Source: Thermophilibacter provencensis
GTDB lineage: Bacteria > Actinomycetota > Coriobacteriia > Coriobacteriales > Atopobiaceae
Reading direction: 5' to 3'
Assembly: GCF_900128445.1 (NCBI RefSeq)
Contig: NZ_LT671417.1
Span: 2,119,201-2,183,200 of the forward strand
DNA length: 64,000 bases
The notes below the pieces were generated by a model. That model had not been told where the DNA came from. It was given only the letters and a program-made list of their open reading frames with translations, and made no database searches. The translations under genes were made by a program, and so were the position numbers. Below are positions 22,965-31,811 of the stretch, one piece after another (positions within the stretch are counted from its first letter, which is position 1; the number at the start of each line of letters is the position of its first letter).

Positions 22965-24455
22965 ATGCCCGTCGAGTTTCCGCCCGTGCACGTCCCGCGC
23001 CCGTACGCGCTTCCCGCCACCGCGCTCGCGGCGCGCGTCGAGGTCCCGACGGAGGACGGCGCCGCCATCGTTGCCTGGACGTACGCACCTGAGGGCGTGG
23101 TAGACGCGCCGGGCACGCCCTTCGGCATAGACCTCTCCGCGCCGCCCGTGCTGATGCTCCACGGCAACGGGGAGGAGCACGGCATCTTTGGCCCCGTGAT
23201 CGACGCCGTGTGCGCCTCCGGCCGCGCGGTCATCGCCCTGGACTCCCGCGCGCAGGGCCAGAGCACGCGCGGAACGGCCCCGCTCTCCTACGAGCTCATG
23301 GCCGCCGACGCTATCGAGGCGTGCGCCCGCCTCGGCGTGCCCGAGGTCCACGTGCTCGGCTTCTCCGACGGCGGCATCCTGGGGCTCCTCCTCGCACGGG
23401 ACTGGGGCGCGCACGTGCTCTCCGTGACCGCGCTCGGCGCCAACCTCACCCCGGCCGGGCTACCGAAGGAGGACACCGACTGGATGGCGTACGCGGCCGC
23501 GGAGAACCGCCGCTGGGCGGCCGAAGGCGAGGAGGGCGCGACCCTCGAGGACGGCACGCCCGTGCCCTCCCCCGCCGAGTCCGCGCAGATCGCGGAGCTC
23601 CTGCAGCTCATGGTGGAGAACCCTCAGATAGACGCGGCGTCGCTCGCCTCCGTGAGCTGCCCTGTCACCGTGATGGTCGGTGAGTTCGACGAGATCCTCC
23701 CCGAGGAGACCGACCGCATCGTGGCGGCCATCGCCGGCGCCCGCAAGGTCGTGGAGCCCGGGATCGACCACAACCTGCCCAAGATGGCTCCCGCCGCCGT
23801 CGCGCGCGAGCTTCTGGCCACGGTCCAGAAGAACGATGTGCGGCACCCCCGCCGCGCCATCGAGCTGCCCGATGGCCTCGCCATCTGCCGCATCCCCGTC
23901 TCGGGCCGCTGGGCCGAGAAGCTTGACGGACTCTACCGCCGCGTGGACGCCGAGCCCGGGACCTCAGGCTGGGTGCAGGACGTGTGGCCGCCCGTCGGGA
24001 TGGCGGCAGAGCTCCTGGCGACAGGCGCCTACTGGGGCGCCTTCGACGCCGCGGACGTGCGCGACGGCAGGCCGACGGACGACGCTGTCCTTCTCGGCGC
24101 GGTGGCCGTGGACCACGATGCGGACATGGGTGACGGCAGCGCCCCCGGGCACGGCTCCGGCCTCGGCGGCCCCTCATGGGCGAGGCGGGCCGAGAAGGAC
24201 GTGGCGTGCTGGCACCTCCTCGCGGCAGACCCCGCCGCCCGCGGCCGTCACGTGGCCGACGCCCTTCTCGCCGCCGGCGTGCGCGGCGCGCGGGAGATCG
24301 GCGCCCGCACGGTGCGCCTCAACACGAGCGTGGCCAACGTGCCCGCAAACGCGCTCTACGCCAGCCGCGGGTTCATGCGGCACCGCCCGCTCTGGCTCCC
24401 CTACCCGGGGCTGCCCCTGCCCGGATGGACCAGCCTCTGGGAGCTGGAGCTGTAG
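22965..24455 (+). CDS. Alpha/beta hydrolase fused to a GNAT acetyltransferase-like domain
   Basis: 496 aa from the ATG at 22965 (GAGAAGGAG upstream). Residues about 60-290 are an alpha/beta hydrolase: oxyanion region LMLHGNGEEHG, nucleophile elbow GFSDGG (Ser), acid Asp in GEFDEI, His in GIDHNLP. Residues about 300-496 resemble a GNAT N-acetyltransferase: the WARRAEKDVACWHLLAADPAARGRHVADALL acetyl-CoA loop region and TVRLNTSVANVPANALYASRGF. Substrates are unknown. A single frame spans both halves, so this is a genuine fusion. It is followed by the 122-bp repeat at 24499. Confidence 0.85.
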   Translation: MPVEFPPVHVPRPYALPATALAARVEVPTEDGAAIVAWTYAPEGVVDAPGTPFGIDLSAPPVLMLHGNGEEHGIFGPVIDAVCASGRAVIALDSRAQGQSTRGTAPLSYELMAADAIEACARLGVPEVHVLGFSDGGILGLLLARDWGAHVLSVTALGANLTPAGLPKEDTDWMAYAAAENRRWAAEGEEGATLEDGTPVPSPAESAQIAELLQLMVENPQIDAASLASVSCPVTVMVGEFDEILPEETDRIVAAIAGARKVVEPGIDHNLPKMAPAAVARELLATVQKNDVRHPRRAIELPDGLAICRIPVSGRWAEKLDGLYRRVDAEPGTSGWVQDVWPPVGMAAELLATGAYWGAFDAADVRDGRPTDDAVLLGAVAVDHDADMGDGSAPGHGSGLGGPSWARRAEKDVACWHLLAADPAARGRHVADALLAAGVRGAREIGARTVRLNTSVANVPANALYASRGFMRHRPLWLPYPGLPLPGWTSLWELEL

Positions 24456-24498
24456 CGCGTCCGGGGGGCCCCGCCTCTCGCGGCCCCGGCGCCTCCAT

Positions 24499-24620
24499 AT
24501 CAAATCTGGCCGCGGATTTCTGGCACTTTGGGACCCGTTTTGAGCCCGGAAAGTGCCGGAAATCCGCGGCCAGATTTGATATTCGCTCCCCAGCGGGAGC
24601 GCGTGGCGAGAAGGACGCGC
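24499..24620. repeat. Left copy of a 122-bp direct repeat flanking a low-GC island
   Basis: It contains a long palindrome (24497-24582, arms about 33 bp, starting ATCAAATCTGGCCGCGG) followed by CTCCCCAGCGGGAGCGCGTGGCGAGAAGGACGCGC in two parts. It is nearly identical over its full length to 28832-28953 in the same orientation (a handful of mismatches). As a hairpin between two convergent genes it can also terminate transcription. Confidence 0.85.
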
Positions 24621-24627
24621 AGCGCGC

Positions 24628-25191
24628 CTATGAGTTCACCAGCGTCTCCCACGCCAGATCAAACGCTGACTGACCCCGCACGAGCATGTCGTGACCCCAG
24701 TCAACGTTGCGCCAACGATCGCCGCTCTTAAGTTCGATCCACATGCCATCTCGATAGGAAGGCATCTCGAGGGAGTCGGTAAGGTACGCTTCGCGTAGGT
24801 CGACCGCGCCGTCATCGCCATCCCATTCAAAGATGACGACCCACCATGTGTCGCCGTCCTTCTCACCCACCTCGACCGACGCTGCACGGTCAAAGTAGCC
24901 GAACATCGTCGTCAGCTCTTCCGATTTCGACGCATCGAAGAGGTCGCACGTCATCGTCTCCATGATGCTCTCGTCGGCCTCTATCGGCTGCTCGTGCTCT
25001 TCGTCATCTTTCGGCACTTCAGCCTCGTCGGATACTGTCGGCTCCTCTGAGCTCACGTTGTCTTCAGCAATTGGCTCGTTTGCGCTGTCGTCCGTGGGCT
25101 GCGTTCCTGCCCCGCCGGAAGCGCAGCCCGCCAGCGCAAGGGACACGGCAAAGATGCCGCAGACAATACTCAGTTTCAAACGCATGGTCAT
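24628..25191 (-). CDS. Secreted lipoprotein of unknown function
   Basis: 187 aa. A short basic start (MTMRLKLS), hydrophobic segment and lipobox LALAGC mark a lipoprotein signal peptide. An acidic, disordered linker (about residues 30-75, rich in Asp, Glu, Pro and Ser) is followed by a compact domain with several Trp (WWVVIFEWDGDDGAVDLREAYL; WRNVDWGHD). No known domain was recognised. It lies 19 bp after the Tat-signal protein at 25210 in the same direction, so the two are probably one transcript. Codon use and GC are lower than in surrounding genes. Confidence 0.75.
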   Translation of the reverse strand: MTMRLKLSIVCGIFAVSLALAGCASGGAGTQPTDDSANEPIAEDNVSSEEPTVSDEAEVPKDDEEHEQPIEADESIMETMTCDLFDASKSEELTTMFGYFDRAASVEVGEKDGDTWWVVIFEWDGDDGAVDLREAYLTDSLEMPSYRDGMWIELKSGDRWRNVDWGHDMLVRGQSAFDLAWETLVNS

Positions 25192-25209
25192 TGCTCTTCG
25201 CCTTCCCAC

Positions 25210-25677
25210 TTACCAGCTAAACATCGCAACATTAGTGCAGACAATCATTTTTCCCGAGGTACTCGTAAACCTGAAGCTATAGCTGCCCGGCCCTACACCA
25301 GTCCATTCCGCTCGCACAAAGCCACTGGCATTAAGCGTCGCAGAACCCCTAGATCGCGAGCCTTGATAGAGTGTCACGACAAAAGAGACTCCCGAGGCAG
25401 AAGACACTGTTGCGTTGAGTTCAATACCTATATTATTTCCATCAAAATAGTAGTTACCTGTCTCAAAGATGCTTTCAAACTGAAAGGAAGATGCATACCA
25501 AGATCTTTCCGCAGAAATCTCGGATGACATCTCATATGAAACTGTTGGAACGACCTCTTCCATTGCCTGTGCAAGCGCCCTCTGGGGATGTGCAAGAACT
25601 CCAAGCGCCGTCAGCCCGATTGACGCCAAAAAGCTCCGTCGAGACAGTGCAGCGCCCATTGTCAACCTCACTCCCAT
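25210..25677 (-). CDS. Tat-signal secreted protein, unknown function
   Basis: 155 aa from the ATG at 25677; an ATG at 25659 with GAGG seven bases upstream is an equally good start. The signal peptide contains the twin-arginine motif SRRSFLASIG followed by a hydrophobic run ending near ALAQA. The mature part is beta-rich, with Ser/Gly/Thr/aromatic alternation (FVVTLYQGSRSRGSATLNASG; GSYSFRFTSTSGK), like a small jelly-roll or Ig-like domain. No Cys pairs or catalytic motif. Similar in size and export route to the protein at 28104, and on either side of the island's regulator. Confidence 0.7.
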   Translation of the reverse strand: MGVRLTMGAALSRRSFLASIGLTALGVLAHPQRALAQAMEEVVPTVSYEMSSEISAERSWYASSFQFESIFETGNYYFDGNNIGIELNATVSSASGVSFVVTLYQGSRSRGSATLNASGFVRAEWTGVGPGSYSFRFTSTSGKMIVCTNVAMFSW

Positions 25678-25765
25678 TGCCAGACCTTCATTTATGGGGA
25701 CATTAGGATAGGACACGCACCCCGTCTGTCATTTCTAGCGTTGCATCCATGCAGCAAGGTGCCAT

Positions 25766-27787
25766 TTATCTCCATTTCTTCAAATCGGAAAGGGTGTCGA
25801 GACCCAAAACTTTACACGCGCGCGATCGATAAGCTCTTACTGTACCAGGGGCCAAATAGAGCGTGGAAGCAATTTCATCACTTGTCTTGCCCTCCAAAGT
25901 CAGCACAACAACTTTGGCCTGCAGCTCGCTCAACCCTTTGGACAGAAGAAAGGCTTCCTGGACATGGCCGTCACAAATCCTGCCCTCATCTCCATCCTTA
26001 TAATGAAAAACTCGAACTCCCACCAACACCAATAGAACAGCTATAAATATCCGGGGAGTCAGCCAACATAGCTCCGTGAAGCGTTCCGTAAGTAATACAT
26101 CCAGTGAGTACACACTCCTCTCAAGTGTAAAAAGATGTAATCCCACCCCAACAAGCGCAACATGATAAGGACGCCTCAAGAACAGCTCATCTACCCCCTT
26201 TAGAAAAAGCCTCGGCACCGACTTCAAGCCTCCGAGATCCCGACAAGAGCCACCGCAAAACGCACCGAGCGCAACAATCGCGCATATCATTCCCAGCATG
26301 GCCCAGCCACGCCACACCATCCAATCGAAAAGCAAGATAGGAATCTCGAACCCGGAAAAGGGCCAGAGCCATGCCATGGACACCACCCAGCCAGCCGCCA
26401 AGAAGCCCAATGCCGTAAAAACCACTCGCAGCATCTCGTCCTTATCGCGTGGCGTGCCGTCTGTAGCATCGAAACACAATCCCTCCCGCTGAACCCACGT
26501 CCAACGAGCAATGCCGCCCACCAAGAATATACTGCCCACAAGATAGGGGGCAATCTCTCCTACCTCCATTCCGTAAGGCGGAAAACTGAGCGACACATAA
26601 TTCGGCGGTATATATGCCAGCAGAACAATTATGATGAGGTAGGCTACGATGCGAGCCCGCTTCGACAGACATATCTCCTGCCCATCAACCTCAGGAGACG
26701 CCACCTCGTCATCAACTGGTTTTTTGTTGCAACAGGACGCCCGCGCCACCAGTTCGATGAGCTCTCTCTTCTTTGATACGCCGAGCTTTCCGTATGCACG
26801 GTGACGATACGTCCCCACCGTAGATGCCGACAAATCATGTTTCTCGGCAATCTGCTGCAATGTCAGGCCATTAAGTGTATCTTCAACCACCTCTTGCTCA
26901 CGGCTGGTAAGGCGATCTGCGCCTGAAAAACCCGTTAACGCAATCCGCGCGCGCTCTCGATTTAAGCTATGTCCTCTTGTGCCCGTAGCGGAGCGTGGCA
27001 GGACTGCTGACGCACACCAGAGCAGCGCGCATCCTACTCCAGTCAAAACTAAATACCCCCCTACAAGTAGAAATTCGACAGGAGGGAAGACCCCGGAAAA
27101 CGTCACGAGGAAGGGGTTGGCCACCTCTGCCGCAGCTCTGAAGACAACAACACCCGTAAAAAGGGCGACCAAATCCATGAGACGAATACCGATCTTTGCC
27201 ATTCGGGCACACGTTGCACAAAGCAAAATCCCAGATGCCAAGCACATCAGAACTCCCCAAGAATCGGGTGCGTATGCGGAGAACAGGTCTGGGACAGAAA
27301 TAGCAATTCCAGTCAACATAGCTACGCAAGGCCAGAGTGCGGCTCCCAAAAATAATGCTGGAATGCGAACGGCGGGAATATTCTCCCTGACTGGGTTTTT
27401 CCACAACGTAACCAAAGCCCATCCCGTAAGAGCAAACGACTCGCTCGGCGTACGAAGCATCCCCCTGAAATTGAAGCATGTCACGCGCATCTGCCCAGGG
27501 AGCTGCATGCCAAAATGGAGGTAGACGAAATCGGCCAAAATCAGCGCTGCCCACGCAAGGGTCGCCGCTACGCCAAGCGCAACCGCCAAGCGCCGAGGCC
27601 ATGCTTTCTGAGAAAGGGAGTAATGGCCTTCGCCAGTGGCAGCAACCAGTAAGAGCGCCACCAGAACCAGACAGACTGAAGTCACGTTCGAGGGCCCCGG
27701 AATAACGGGACCGAACCAACTTGTCTCGAAGAACCCGGGCATGGCACCTAAAATAAACGTCCAAATCATCCAAAGCAAGTCGCCCAT
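25766..27787 (-). CDS. Large membrane-anchored regulator with two LuxR-type HTH domains
   Basis: 673 aa from the ATG at 27787 (GGGAGAGCC upstream). About eight hydrophobic helices occupy residues 1-260. A LuxR/GerE HTH lies at about 290-345 (LTSREQEVVEDTL...STVGTYRHRAYGKLGV). Further membrane helices lie at about 370-600, and a second HTH at about 612-668 (LSELQAKVVVLTLEGKTSDEIAST...GTVRAYRSRACKVLGL). It has the same doubled [membrane + HTH] plan as 1661-3022, with little sequence identity outside the HTHs. Its GC content is clearly lower than the rest of the window. It probably controls the flanking Tat-secreted proteins and lipoprotein; this is inferred from proximity only. Confidence 0.85.
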   Translation of the reverse strand: MGDLLWMIWTFILGAMPGFFETSWFGPVIPGPSNVTSVCLVLVALLLVAATGEGHYSLSQKAWPRRLAVALGVAATLAWAALILADFVYLHFGMQLPGQMRVTCFNFRGMLRTPSESFALTGWALVTLWKNPVRENIPAVRIPALFLGAALWPCVAMLTGIAISVPDLFSAYAPDSWGVLMCLASGILLCATCARMAKIGIRLMDLVALFTGVVVFRAAAEVANPFLVTFSGVFPPVEFLLVGGYLVLTGVGCALLWCASAVLPRSATGTRGHSLNRERARIALTGFSGADRLTSREQEVVEDTLNGLTLQQIAEKHDLSASTVGTYRHRAYGKLGVSKKRELIELVARASCCNKKPVDDEVASPEVDGQEICLSKRARIVAYLIIIVLLAYIPPNYVSLSFPPYGMEVGEIAPYLVGSIFLVGGIARWTWVQREGLCFDATDGTPRDKDEMLRVVFTALGFLAAGWVVSMAWLWPFSGFEIPILLFDWMVWRGWAMLGMICAIVALGAFCGGSCRDLGGLKSVPRLFLKGVDELFLRRPYHVALVGVGLHLFTLERSVYSLDVLLTERFTELCWLTPRIFIAVLLVLVGVRVFHYKDGDEGRICDGHVQEAFLLSKGLSELQAKVVVLTLEGKTSDEIASTLYLAPGTVRAYRSRACKVLGLDTLSDLKKWR

Positions 27788-27998
27788 GGCTCTCCCATCC
27801 TCCAGCAGAGCATCAATTAGCGAAAAGATATATCATGAGTTCATGGTAAGGGGCATCTCCAAGTTATTTATCCGTTCTTTTTTGATAGCTTCATCCAAGA
27901 GTCACGCCTACCAAATCATACAAAGTTGACTCCGCACATTAGCTTCACGCACCCCTTGCCTAGTTGAAATCCATGGCTACGTTACTAAATCATTTGCA

Positions 27999-28028
27999 GA
28001 GGAGCCTGCGCGACTGAACAGGCTCCTC
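27999..28028. terminator. Bidirectional hairpin between island genes
   Basis: A perfect 10-bp stem GAGGAGCCTG / CAGGCTCCTC, 75 bp past the stop of the protein at 28104. There is no strong T-run. The rest of 27788-28103 shows no gene; it is AT-rich and may hold the promoter of the regulator at 25766. Confidence 0.55.
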
Positions 28029-28103
28029 CGCAAGTTTCATCTCTATCAAAGCGCACCATAGAAAGGTCTAGTTATGGGTCATTCCGATGAGCTCTTTCAA
28101 GGC

Positions 28104-28607
28104 TTACTCTGTGCGAGAAATGCTCTCAGCGGGAATTGTCACCGTCCTATAGGCGATGAGTTCCGGCCAATCAGTCCATCCTGAGTAGGTGACCCTTATG
28201 GCACTCGAAGGTATTCCGATGCAAATGGCGGCGGTCGACATCACGCTTCCGACTGTCAGATTATTTCCGCCCCCGTAGCGTGCCCCGTCAGTACTTCCGT
28301 ATGGCGTTGTAAGGCTTGCGCTTCCACCATAATCGTAATTGCTGCTCTTATATACAGTCGTTCTGACCCAAAGCCAGTAGGACCCATCATACAGCCCCCG
28401 TCGCAGTTCAGTCAGACAATGCGAACTTGATATAGACGACAAGGTCCGAGACCCCGCCATGGAGACAGAGTGAGGGTCGATGGACCTCCCCGGTGTCGCC
28501 GCGTACTGCTCATCAGCCAACGCAACGGAAGGGGTTGATATGAGAAGCATTCCCGCTCCCAGTGCCGCCCCTATGAAAGCCCTTCTTGTGATGCATTCGT
28601 TGCTCAT
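28104..28607 (-). CDS. Tat-signal secreted protein, unknown function
   Basis: 167 aa from the ATG at 28607 (AAAGGAAG upstream). The twin-arginine signal is ITRRAFIGAALGAGMLL, with a likely signal-peptidase site after SVALA. The mature part has a single Cys pair candidate (SSHCLTELRRGLY; STAAICIGI), aromatic-rich strands and a GGSASLTTPYGSTDGARYGGG turn region. It looks like a small beta-rich secreted domain, but no family was recognised. It lies upstream of the double-HTH regulator in the same direction. Confidence 0.7.
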   Translation of the reverse strand: MSNECITRRAFIGAALGAGMLLISTPSVALADEQYAATPGRSIDPHSVSMAGSRTLSSISSSHCLTELRRGLYDGSYWLWVRTTVYKSSNYDYGGSASLTTPYGSTDGARYGGGNNLTVGSVMSTAAICIGIPSSAIRVTYSGWTDWPELIAYRTVTIPAESISRTE

Positions 28608-28831
28608 GTCATACTTCCTTTCATCAATCACCTTGCGATCGGGTTCAAATACCTCCTTTCACTTTCATGTAAGAGACTGAATATCGCTTAAAGCTCATGC
28701 TATTCATCCTCATCCGTTAAGAAGCTTGTCAGTCACTCTTCTGCAGCAACAGTGTTGCAGCGTGTCGCGTTTTACAAAGGAACGTAATACCTCACACCTC
28801 TTCTTATAAGTTTCTTTGACATTCCCACAGC

Positions 28832-28953
28832 ATCAAATCTGGCCGCGGATTTCTGGCACTTTGGGGCCCGTTTTGAGCCCGGAAAGTGCCGGAAATCCGC
28901 GGCCAGATTTGATATCCCCTCCCCAGCGGGAGCGCGTGGCGAGAAGGACGCGC
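28832..28953. repeat. Right copy of the 122-bp direct repeat
   Basis: Same orientation as 24499-24620 and almost identical, ending exactly at the stop codon of the histidine kinase (28954). The two copies bound the 4.2-kb lower-GC island. 28608-28831 otherwise holds no gene. Confidence 0.85.
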
Positions 28954-30345
28954 CTACTGCCTGGGGAACGTCACCGTGATCGTGGTGCCCTTTCCGACCG
29001 TGCTGTCGAGCCGGATGTCCGCACCGTGGTAGGTGGCGGCGTGCTTGACGATGGCCAGGCCCAGGCCCGTTCCGCCCATGTCGCGGCTCCGCCCCTTGTC
29101 CACGCGGTAGAAGCGCTCGAAAACCTTGTCCTGCGCCTCGGGCGGGATGCCGATCCCGGTGTCGCTCACGCGCAGGCAGGGGCGGCCACCCTGCGGCAGC
29201 ACCCACACGAAGACGCGCCCGCCCGGGTGGTTGTAGCGGATGGCGTTCTCGATGAGGTTGCTCACGAGCTCGTCGAGCAGGCGCGCGTTGCCCATGATGG
29301 GCGTGGAGACGCCGGAGAGCGAGATCGTGACCTCGTACTTGCGCTGCGCCCTGCCCCGCAGGCGCTCGACCGCGTCGGACGCGACGGAGAGGAGGTCCAC
29401 GCGCTCCGCAGCCCCGAAGACCTCGCGGTCGCCCGAGCGCTCCGACTCGTCGAGACGGGAGAGCGTGAGGATGTCGCTCACGAGCACGGACAGGCGATGG
29501 GCGTCCTTGTAGATCCGCCCGGCGAACCCCTGGACGTCCTCGGGCCGGGCGATGCCGTCGCGAATGAGCTCGGCCGCGCCCTGGACGGAGGCGATGGGCG
29601 TCTTGAGCTCGTGCGTCACGTTGGCGGTGAAGTCGCGCCGCATGTCGGCGGCGTCCTGGATGGCGTTCATGCGCTGCACCAGCTCCTTGTGCTGCTCGTT
29701 GAGGCGGCTCACGAGCGGGTCGAGCTCCTCGTAGGGCGCAACGCCGTCGCCGGACGCCGGGTCGATCTCAAGGATCGGCCGCACGAAGCGCCGGGAGAGC
29801 CGGCGGGAGACCACCCAGCTCGCCCCCACGAGCAGGACGGCCAGGCCGCAGAGCATCGCCAGGTCCTGGAAGAGGAAGGCGACGACCCCCGCGCGGTCGA
29901 CGGACAGGCGGACCACCTCGCCCGACTCGAGCCGCACGGCCTCGTAGAGGCTCATGTACCCGACGGTGTCGCTCGATCGCTCGGAGGAGCCCGTGCCCTC
30001 GGCGAGCGCGGCGGCCACCTCGGGACGGTCGGCATGGTTGGGCAGCTCGACCGCGTCCGCCCCCGAGTCGTAGGTGACGGTGCCGTCGGGGCTGACGAGG
30101 GTCACGCGGATGTCGCCCATGTCCAGCTCGCCGAGGACGGTCGCGTCGTCCTCGGCGAGGTCAAGCAGCGAGGCGATGGTGCGGCACTCGCTCGCGAGCT
30201 GCTCGTGCTCGTCGGAGAGGAAGGCGGACTGGTAGATGAGGGAGGCCGCCGCGGTAACCGCGACGGCCACGAGGGCGCACGCCACGACGAGCGCCACGAA
30301 CATGCGATGCGAGAGCGATCCTTTTGCACCGGGCTCCCGAGTCAC
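28954..30345 (-). CDS. Membrane histidine kinase, PhoR-like
   Basis: 463 aa from a GTG at 30345 (GAGGAGGGG upstream). Membrane helix at about 15-37, an extracytoplasmic sensor of about 120 residues, a second helix at about 158-180, then the kinase core. The core has the H-box THELKTPIAS (phospho-His near 243), N-box NLIENAIRYN, G1 DTGIGIP, F-box-like FERFYRV and G2 GTGLGLAIV. It phosphorylates the response regulator 51 bp upstream of it. Position directly after pstSCAB-phoU makes it the likely phosphate sensor PhoR, signalling through the Pst complex and PhoU. Confidence 0.92.
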   Translation of the reverse strand: MTREPGAKGSLSHRMFVALVVACALVAVAVTAAASLIYQSAFLSDEHEQLASECRTIASLLDLAEDDATVLGELDMGDIRVTLVSPDGTVTYDSGADAVELPNHADRPEVAAALAEGTGSSERSSDTVGYMSLYEAVRLESGEVVRLSVDRAGVVAFLFQDLAMLCGLAVLLVGASWVVSRRLSRRFVRPILEIDPASGDGVAPYEELDPLVSRLNEQHKELVQRMNAIQDAADMRRDFTANVTHELKTPIASVQGAAELIRDGIARPEDVQGFAGRIYKDAHRLSVLVSDILTLSRLDESERSGDREVFGAAERVDLLSVASDAVERLRGRAQRKYEVTISLSGVSTPIMGNARLLDELVSNLIENAIRYNHPGGRVFVWVLPQGGRPCLRVSDTGIGIPPEAQDKVFERFYRVDKGRSRDMGGTGLGLAIVKHAATYHGADIRLDSTVGKGTTITVTFPRQ

Positions 30346-30360
30346 GGCACCCCTCCTCAG

Positions 30361-30391
30361 ATCATGACAAACGACCCGGACACCTTTGTCA
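30361..30391. repeat. Partial TGACAAA-family repeat
   Basis: ATGACAAACGACC...CACCTTTGTCA between the response regulator stop and the kinase start is a partial, imperfect member of the TGACAAAGGTGACAGGG palindrome family. Confidence 0.45.
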
Positions 30392-30396
30392 GGCTA

Positions 30397-31077
30397 TCAC
30401 CCGCGGGCGCGGTATCCCACGCCGCGGACGGTCTCGATGAGGTCGGACGAGTCGCCGAGCTTGGCGCGGATCTGCTGCACGTGGACGTCCACGGTGCGCG
30501 ACCCCCCGTCGAAGTCCCAGCCCCAGACGCGCTGGAGGAGCGTCTCGCGGGAGAACACCACGCCGGGAGAGTGCATGAGGAACTCAAGCAGGTCGAACTC
30601 GCGCATGGTGAGCTGGACCTCCTGGCCGCCGACCGCCACCTCGCGACGGTCGGGCCAGAGGGTGACGTCGCCAATCGAGAGCGCGGCGGGCTCCTCCCGC
30701 ACCGCCTGCTCGCGGGCTGCACGACGCAGGAGGGCGCGCGTGCGGCTCACCATCTCCATCATGCCGAAGGGCTTGGAGAGGTAGTCGTCCGCGCCGGAGT
30801 CGAGCGCCCTCACGGCATCGAGCTCGGTGTCCTTGGCGGTGAGCATCATGACCGGAACATGGGAGAGGCCGGGGGTCCGGCGCAGGCGCGCCAGGATCTG
30901 GAGGCCGTCGGTGTCCGGCAGCATGATGTCGAGAAGGACGGCGTCGGGCGTGCGCTCGGCGCAGGCGCGGCGGAACTCGGCGTCATCGGCGCACCCGCGC
31001 GCCTCGATGCCGCCCTGGCCCAGCGCATAGACCGTGAGCTCACGGATGTTCTTGTCGTCCTCGACGTAGTAGACCAC
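30397..31077 (-). CDS. Response regulator, PhoB/OmpR family
   Basis: 226 aa from a GTG at 31077. Receiver domain: acidic pair VEDD at residues 5-8, phospho-Asp50 in LLDIMLPD, Thr in MLTAKD, Lys in LSKPF. C-terminal winged helix of the OmpR/PhoB type: LTMREFDLLEFLMHSPGVVFSRETLL, TVDVHVQQIRAKL, VRGVGYRA. It lies between phoU and the kinase in the same direction, 38 bp after phoU, so it is the likely PhoB-type regulator of the pst operon through the repeats at 36375-36474. Confidence 0.93.
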   Translation of the reverse strand: MVYYVEDDKNIRELTVYALGQGGIEARGCADDAEFRRACAERTPDAVLLDIMLPDTDGLQILARLRRTPGLSHVPVMMLTAKDTELDAVRALDSGADDYLSKPFGMMEMVSRTRALLRRAAREQAVREEPAALSIGDVTLWPDRREVAVGGQEVQLTMREFDLLEFLMHSPGVVFSRETLLQRVWGWDFDGGSRTVDVHVQQIRAKLGDSSDLIETVRGVGYRARG

Positions 31078-31115
31078 GCTGCACGCCTTTCCCTTCGCGT
31101 CCTCGACTCTCGATT

Positions 31116-31811
31116 CTACTGCTCCGCGGGAGTCTGCTGCTGGCTCGCCTTCTCGGCGACGGTGTGCTCCCCCGTCACGCGGAAGACCGCCCAGGCGGCG
31201 ATGCGCTTGGCGAGGTCGCCCATCCGCTCGAAGTACTTTGCCACCATGAGCAGCTCGGGCAGGTACTGGGCGGACGACTTGCCGTCGCGGATGAGGCCCA
31301 CGAGCTTCTCCTCCGCCTCGGCATAGAGGTCGTTCACGGCCGTGTCGGCCTCCATGACCTGCTGGGCCTTCTCCACGTCGGAGGTGCAGAAGGCGTCGAC
31401 GGCCTTGTCCACCATGTTGGCCGCGTAGGCGGAGAGCGTCGTGAACTCCTTCTCGAGCTTCTTCGTGGCCTTGGCGGGGATGTCCTCGGCCAGAAAGACC
31501 GCGTCGCGCGTCATGGAGTCAATGTGAGAGAGGTCGCTCACCATGCGGAAGGACCCCGAGACGAAGCGCAGGTCGACGCCGATGAGCGGCTGCTGGAGCA
31601 GCATGATGTCGAGGCAGGTGTTCTCGATCGCGGAGCGCAGGCGGTCCTCCGCCTTGCGGCCCTCCATGACGCCCTCCGCGGCGCCCTTGTCCCCCGTCAC
31701 GGCGAGGCCGGCGGCGCGTACGTCCGCTACGGTCTTCTCGCTGAAGCGGCGGATGAGGACCTCGACCTCGTTGAGCTGGTCGGTGAACTTGGTGCGAGTG
31801 CTGATGACCAT
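31116..31811 (-). CDS. phoU: Phosphate uptake regulator PhoU
   Basis: 231 aa with two repeated three-helix PhoU domains (FTDQLNEVEVLIRRFSEKTV; second half VEKAQQVMEADTAVNDLY). The metal-binding E/D-x-x-x-D patterns are typical. It links the Pst transporter to the kinase and shuts off the Pho response when phosphate is plentiful. Its start overlaps the pstB stop by one base (TAATG), so it is translationally coupled. The C-terminus has a short Gln-rich tail (SQQQTPAEQ). Confidence 0.94.
   Translation of the reverse strand: MVISTRTKFTDQLNEVEVLIRRFSEKTVADVRAAGLAVTGDKGAAEGVMEGRKAEDRLRSAIENTCLDIMLLQQPLIGVDLRFVSGSFRMVSDLSHIDSMTRDAVFLAEDIPAKATKKLEKEFTTLSAYAANMVDKAVDAFCTSDVEKAQQVMEADTAVNDLYAEAEEKLVGLIRDGKSSAQYLPELLMVAKYFERMGDLAKRIAAWAVFRVTGEHTVAEKASQQQTPAEQ

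Noticed and set aside
20040-23414. A 1124-codon leftward open frame covering metG and the hydrolase
   Set aside because: Only its last 182 residues, from 20588, form a plausible protein (DUF3267). The rest is antisense to metG and to the start of the hydrolase.
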